Origin: a bacterium
Lineage (GTDB): Bacteria > Eremiobacterota > Eremiobacteria > Baltobacterales > Baltobacteraceae
DNA length: 18,351 nucleotides
Direction of reading: 5' to 3'
Assembly (NCBI GenBank): GCA_021784715.1
Contig: JAJYHP010000042.1
Location: forward strand, 1-18,351
The notes under the pieces: model-generated
Told to the model about the DNA's origin: nothing
The model's database searches: none
The model's input: the letters and a program-made list of their open reading frames with translations, nothing else
Translations under genes and position numbers: made by a program
Shown: positions 14,567 through 18,351 of the stretch, one piece after another
Layout: every line of letters begins with the position of its first letter
Numbering within the stretch: the stretch's first letter is position 1

Positions 14567-16063
14567 ATTCCCGACGCACCGCTGCTGGAGATGCGCGCCA
14601 TAGGGAAATCGTTTCCCGGCGTTCGCGCACTCGCCGATGTCTCGATCTCCGTCCGTAGCGGCGAAGTCTTGGCGTTGGTCGGCGAGAATGGTGCCGGCAA
14701 ATCGACGCTGATGAAGATTCTCTCCGGCGCGCAGCCGGCGGACACCGGAGAGATCTTCATCGACGGTGAGCGCGTGCGCATCGCCTCTCCGCGCGATGCC
14801 GAGCGTCTGGGGATCGGGATGATCTACCAAGAGTTCACGCTCGTGCCGCAATTCGATGCCGTCGCCAATATTTTTCTCGGAAAGGAACCGCAGCGCGGTC
14901 CATTTCTCGACGATGCCGGAGCGCGCGCGCGTGCCGCCGAGCTGGTCGCCGAGTTCGGAATCGATATTCCGCTCGATCGCCCCGTTGGCGAACTCTCGGT
15001 CGGCATCCAGCAACTCGTCGAAATTGCGAAGGCGCTCGCGAAAAACGTGCGCGTGTTGGTAATGGACGAACCCACGGCAGCACTCTCGGAGCGAGAGATC
15101 GATCGGCTCTTCGAGATCGTCGCGACGCTCAAAAGCAAGGGCGTCGGCATCGTCTATATCTCGCATCGCATGGAGGAGTTAGCGCGCGTCGCCGATCGCG
15201 TCACCGTCCTGCGCGACGGCGCGAGCATCGACACGCGCGCGGTGACGGCGTTCCCCATCGACGAGATATTGCAGGCGATGGTCGGGCGCCCGGTCGACGC
15301 GCGCTTCCCCGATCTTCCCGCCGTCGCCGCCGATGCGCCGATTCGGCTCGCGGTCGCCGGGCTGAGCGGGCGCGGCGTTCGCAACGTGGGCTTCGAGGTT
15401 CGCGCGGGAGAGATCGTCGGTCTCGGCGGGCTCGTCGGTGCCGGACGCACCGAGATTTTGCGGGCGATCGCGGGCGCGGATCCCGCAGCCGGTTCGGTCG
15501 CCGTCGACGGAAAGGCGCTTCGCGCGCGCACGCCCGCGGGCACCATCGCCGCGGGTATCGCGTTCGTTACCGAAGATCGCAAAGCGCAAGGGCTCGTGCT
15601 GGGGATGAGCGTGCTCGCGAACACGACGCTCGCGCATCTCGATCGGTTCGCGCGCGCTTTCGGGTGGTTGGACGCCCCCGCCGAGGAGCGGGCGAGCGAA
15701 GAGATGATCGAACGGCTGCGCATTCGCACCCCGAATGCGGCGCAGTTGGTCGCCAATCTCTCCGGCGGCACGCAGCAGAAAGTCGTCCTCGCGAAGTGGC
15801 TCCTCGGGGAGCCTCGCGTGCTCTTGCTCGACGAACCGACGCGAGGGATCGACGTTGCGGCGAAGGCGGAAATTTACGAACTCATGGTTGGGCTGGCGAA
15901 ACAAGGAGTGGCGATCGTCATGGTAAGTAGCGAACTTCCCGAACTCTTGGGAATGAGCCATCGCATCTGCGTGGTGCGGCAGGGCGGCATCGTCGCGGAG
16001 TTCTCCCGCGCGGAGGCGAGCCCGACCAACGTGATCGCGGCGGCGAGCGGAGCGGCGGCATGA
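14567..16063 (+). CDS. rbsA: Double-domain ATPase of ribose-type ABC importer
   Basis: Counting from ATG 14591 the protein has 490 residues, with two ATPase halves. First half: Walker A GENGAGKST (31-39), signature LSVGIQQ (135-141), Walker B VLVMDEP, and switch SHRMEE. Second half: degenerate P-loop GLVGAGRTE (280-288), canonical LSGGTQQ (390-396), LLLDEPTRGID, and VSSELPELLG, in which the switch His is absent. This asymmetry is normal for RbsA/MglA/XylG. The start is uncertain: in-frame codons before ATG 14591 encode PLLEMRAIGKSFPG, the usual N-terminus of the family, and the only upstream candidates are CTG (14582) or ATT (14567), directly after the rbsB stop in the same frame. I list the ATT version; the nearest ribosome site is GAAGG at 14551-14555. 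It overlaps the permease gene by 4 bases. Confidence 0.75.
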   Translation: MPDAPLLEMRAIGKSFPGVRALADVSISVRSGEVLALVGENGAGKSTLMKILSGAQPADTGEIFIDGERVRIASPRDAERLGIGMIYQEFTLVPQFDAVANIFLGKEPQRGPFLDDAGARARAAELVAEFGIDIPLDRPVGELSVGIQQLVEIAKALAKNVRVLVMDEPTAALSEREIDRLFEIVATLKSKGVGIVYISHRMEELARVADRVTVLRDGASIDTRAVTAFPIDEILQAMVGRPVDARFPDLPAVAADAPIRLAVAGLSGRGVRNVGFEVRAGEIVGLGGLVGAGRTEILRAIAGADPAAGSVAVDGKALRARTPAGTIAAGIAFVTEDRKAQGLVLGMSVLANTTLAHLDRFARAFGWLDAPAEERASEEMIERLRIRTPNAAQLVANLSGGTQQKVVLAKWLLGEPRVLLLDEPTRGIDVAAKAEIYELMVGLAKQGVAIVMVSSELPELLGMSHRICVVRQGGIVAEFSRAEASPTNVIAAASGAAA

Positions 16064-17046
16064 ACCCGCGTCTGCGACTGATCGGCACGATCCTCGTTCT
16101 GCTGGCATTGGTGATCGGCGTCAATATCGCCGCGCACGGTTCGTTCCTCGAACCGAGCAACATCGTCCGCGTCCTCAGACAGATTACCTATAACTGTATT
16201 CTCGGCGTCGGCGAAACGTTCACGATTCTCACCGCCGGCATCGATCTCTCGATCGGGTCGCTCGTCTCGCTCACCGGCGTCGTCATGGCGCTGCTGGCGA
16301 ATTCGCTGCATCTGACCGGATTTGCGTTGGTTTCGGTGGTCCTCCTCGCCGGAATCGCGCTCGGCGCCGGTGCGGGATACGTGAACGCGCTCCCGGTCGT
16401 TCGCCTCAACCTCCCGCCGTTCATCACGACGTTGGCGATGATGCAGGTCGCGCTCGGTCTCTCGTATATCGTCTCGCACGGTCGCCCGGTGCCGTTGAAT
16501 TCGAATGCGTTTAACAGCATCGGCATCGGATCGTTCCTCGGCGGACTCTCCGCTAAACTCCACCTTCCCGCACTGCCGATTCCGGTGCTGTGGATGGCGG
16601 TCGTGGTCATCATTTGCTCGCTCTTGCTCGAAAAGACGCGCTTCGGCCGCTCTATTCTCGCACTCGGCGGGAACGAAGAAGCGGCGCGCCTCGCCGGTAT
16701 CGCGGTGCATCGCGTGAAGACGATGGCCTACGTTATCAGTGGTATCTGCGCGGCGATCGCGGGCTTTCTCTATATGGCGCTCTTCTCGACCGGCTCGCCG
16801 CAGACCGGGACCGGCGACGAAATGCTCAATGCGATCGCCGCCGTCGTCGTCGGCGGTACCAGCCTCGCAGGCGGGCGCGGGACGATCGTCGGCACCTTCT
16901 TCGGCGCGCTCTTGATCGGATTGCTCGACAATGCGATGAACCTGCTCAACATCGATTCGTATCTGCAGAAAGTCGTGCTTGGAGCGGTTATCCTGCTCGC
17001 CGTCGCGCTCGATGAAATTCGAAAGCGGTACCTCGCCGCGCGGTGA
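16060..17046 (+). CDS. rbsC: Permease of ribose-type ABC importer
   Basis: A 328-residue BPD_transp_2 family permease with about 8-10 membrane helices. Recognisable features: ILTAGIDLSIGSLVSLTGVV (66-85), the central cytoplasmic coupling loop LEKTRFGRSILALGGNEEAA with ARLAGI, and GGTSLAGGRGTIVGTFFGAL near the C-terminus. Known: two copies form the pore for pentoses or hexoses and pair with one double ATPase. The ATG overlaps the ATPase stop (ATGA). The gene ends the plus-strand operon; 37 bases separate its stop from the convergent next gene, with no obvious terminator hairpin. Confidence 0.9.
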   Translation: MNPRLRLIGTILVLLALVIGVNIAAHGSFLEPSNIVRVLRQITYNCILGVGETFTILTAGIDLSIGSLVSLTGVVMALLANSLHLTGFALVSVVLLAGIALGAGAGYVNALPVVRLNLPPFITTLAMMQVALGLSYIVSHGRPVPLNSNAFNSIGIGSFLGGLSAKLHLPALPIPVLWMAVVVIICSLLLEKTRFGRSILALGGNEEAARLAGIAVHRVKTMAYVISGICAAIAGFLYMALFSTGSPQTGTGDEMLNAIAAVVVGGTSLAGGRGTIVGTFFGALLIGLLDNAMNLLNIDSYLQKVVLGAVILLAVALDEIRKRYLAAR

Positions 17047-17083
17047 CGGCGAGATACCGCTTTCGCAACGCCTCGGGAGATCG

Positions 17084-17752
17084 TTAGAACGGAAAGTCGT
17101 TCTGCGTCAGTCCCACGTTGAGGTGGAGATTGAGGAATGACTGGTCGAGAACCGCGGTTTTTCCCTGATACCAAATATTGCGTACCGGGAAGTGCGTTTT
17201 ATCCGAGAAGTAGATGAGCATCGAGGTGATTCCGTCGTTCGCCGCCGGGTTCGCGACTTTTAAGAAGACGCGTTGCGTCGGTACGCCATCGACGTTGCCG
17301 CCCGGGCCCTGCGAGAGCGTGCCGGGAGTGCTCTGATACTTGGCGACAATATTTTGGATGAGTCCGTCGGGGATGGTGTACCCGCGCAGCGAGACCGCCC
17401 GCCCATCGTGGAGCCCCACTTTGAGGTGGATACCCGAGAGAAAGCCGCCTTGGTGGCCGCTGACTTGGTCGCCGCCGGTCCAAACGCCGCCCGAGCCCTG
17501 GCCGTCGCCCGAAATGATCAGGGTCTTCGCGAAGTGCGGCTTCATAAACGAATACTGGTAGACGCGGTTTTGCGTCGCCGAGCCTTTAACTTCGTGCGAG
17601 CGGAGTTGCACGGTGTAATCGTGCACGTGTGAGAACGCCGCGTCGAACGCTGCGAGCGCCGGCGCTTTGCCGGCGGCGAGCGCGGAGAGCGGCAGGGTTG
17701 CGGCGGCGACGAGCGCTACTGCGGCGGCGCCGAGCCGTAAAAACGATTTCAT
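17084..17752 (-). CDS. Secreted LolA-like/DUF1571-like protein
   Basis: A 222-residue protein. I take ATG 17752 as the start because it opens a signal peptide: MKSFLRLG, a hydrophobic stretch to about 25, then LSALA and AGK (probable cleavage near residue 31). AGGAGG is 11 nt before it; the frame continues upstream but into the stop region of the neighbouring gene. The mature part carries HDYTVQLRSHEVKG, then alternating beta strands (VYQYSFMKPHFAKTLII, AVSLRGYTIPDGLIQNIVA, TSMLIYFSDKTHFPVRNIWY), consistent with the LolA/lipoprotein-sorting half-barrel fold that binds acyl chains. Function is inferred only at fold level. It follows the universal stress gene by 49 bases and converges with rbsC. 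Confidence 0.7.
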   Translation of the reverse strand: MKSFLRLGAAAVALVAAATLPLSALAAGKAPALAAFDAAFSHVHDYTVQLRSHEVKGSATQNRVYQYSFMKPHFAKTLIISGDGQGSGGVWTGGDQVSGHQGGFLSGIHLKVGLHDGRAVSLRGYTIPDGLIQNIVAKYQSTPGTLSQGPGGNVDGVPTQRVFLKVANPAANDGITSMLIYFSDKTHFPVRNIWYQGKTAVLDQSFLNLHLNVGLTQNDFPF

Positions 17753-17801
17753 GGGATTGGGATCCTCCTCAATGATGAGAACGTTCCCAAGCGCGTTCGC
17801 G

Positions 17802-18351
17802 TTATGGAGCCTTCTCGCCCTGCTCGACTTGTTCGAATCCAAGCTGGTCGACGAGCAGGTTGCCGTGCTTGCCCTCCACGCCGATGATCACGTCGCACTT
17901 TGCCTCGGCGGCGATCTCCTCGATGGTCCGGCTCAGGGGGGCGCCGGTATACTTCCCTTCGCGGAAGGAGCCCAGGACGATAAGGTTCGCACGCTCGCGC
18001 TTGGCGATATCGAGCACCGCCTGCTTCGTGGAGCGCGCTTTGACCGTCTCGGTCCGAAGGTTGATATCGGCCTTCGCCGCGATCGCCTGCGCCGCCCCGA
18101 GCGCGTCGAGCGCCCGGCGCTCCTCGTCGGTCATCTCGGCATCGGGGGGAAGCGAGTAGGGGACCGAGACGACGTAGATCGCGAGGAGCTCGGAGCGTTC
18201 GCCCTTCGCGAGCTTTGCGGCGAGCGCCATCATGTGCTGCGAGGCGATATTTTCGGAGAAGACGACGATGATCGAGCCGACCATCCGTTCGAGCTCGGTC
18301 TCGGCATCGCGAGCGATCTCCTGGACCTTACTGATCGGCGGATGCAGCATC
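17802..18351 (-). CDS. Universal stress protein domain (possibly C-terminal part of a larger protein)
   Basis: The visible frame gives 182 residues from ATG 18350, at the window edge, so a longer N-terminus outside cannot be excluded. A USP-like alpha/beta fold runs through about 24-158: SIIVVFSENIASQHMMALAA, ELLAIYVVSVP, ARSTKQAVLDIAKRERANLIVLGSFR, and AEAKCDVIIGV. The ATP loop deviates: after LGS the sequence reads FREGKYTGAPLSRTIEEIA rather than the strict GxxGx9G(S/T). The leading ARDAETELERM helix before the first strand is unusual for a stand-alone USP. Known: USPs bind ATP or AMP and act in stress adaptation or regulate transporters when fused to them. It may be transcribed with the downstream secreted gene. 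Confidence 0.75.
   Translation of the reverse strand, partial: MLHPPISKVQEIARDAETELERMVGSIIVVFSENIASQHMMALAAKLAKGERSELLAIYVVSVPYSLPPDAEMTDEERRALDALGAAQAIAAKADINLRTETVKARSTKQAVLDIAKRERANLIVLGSFREGKYTGAPLSRTIEEIAAEAKCDVIIGVEGKHGNLLVDQLGFEQVEQGEKAP

Noticed and set aside
13493..15166. A 557-codon antisense frame over rbsB and rbsA
   Set aside because: The composition (Asp/Arg/His-rich) mirrors the high-GC sense genes; no domain is seen and rbsB/rbsA are certain.
1..18351. CRISPR arrays, insertion sequences, attachment sites, rRNA or phage genes
   Set aside because: I looked for regularly spaced repeats, transposase or integrase motifs and found none by eye; diverged fragments could be missed without a search.

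Overview
The window looks like bacterial chromosome with compact gene packing, high GC over most of its length, and starts that are often GTG or TTG. The mix of tandem DUF2079 membrane proteins, a ComM-type AAA+ protein, a split YbhF-like exporter and a ribose-type ABC importer would fit an uncultivated high-GC lineage such as Candidatus Eremiobacterota (WPS-2) or a relative. That placement is an inference from gene style; no rRNA or marker gene is present to test it. I see no tRNA, rRNA, CRISPR array, transposase or phage gene.

Layout. (1) Bases 1-1976, minus strand: comM, followed by a VapBC-like toxin-antitoxin pair whose PIN-domain toxin runs off the left edge. (2) 2167-4991, plus strand: two overlapping, diverged DUF2079 polytopic membrane proteins, probably GT-C-like envelope enzymes. 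They meet a convergent SAM-dependent methyltransferase (4986-5861). This block is visibly more AT-rich in places than the rest. (3) 5862-6222: a gap without a recognisable gene, then a small glycine-rich stress-type membrane protein (6223-6720). (4) 6789-11177, minus strand: an exporter operon read as a 68-residue one-pass membrane protein, a HlyD/YbhG-like periplasmic adaptor, two separate ABC ATPases and one ABC-2 permease, all nearly touching or overlapping. (5) 11236-17046, plus strand, divergent from the exporter: an alkyltransferase-like protein (Ogt fold with Ala at the catalytic Cys position), a sodium:solute symporter, and a complete ribose/simple-sugar ABC importer (binding lipoprotein, double ATPase, permease). 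(6) 17084-18351, minus strand: a secreted LolA-like or DUF1571-like protein and a universal stress protein reaching the right edge.

How the parts work together. The exporter operon is the most coherent system. The adaptor and permease should form an envelope-spanning pump driven by an ATPase heterodimer, and motif reading predicts that one of its two ATP sites is degenerate. The small membrane protein that opens the operon is an unnamed candidate subunit or regulator. The plus-strand operon pairs two uptake systems with a DNA-damage sensor-like protein; no sugar kinase or catabolic gene is visible, so the substrate cannot be named. No wholly new multi-gene defence or mobile system is evident. 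The best leads are the Cys-less alkyltransferase, the asymmetric ATPase pair with its small leading protein, and the paired DUF2079 genes.
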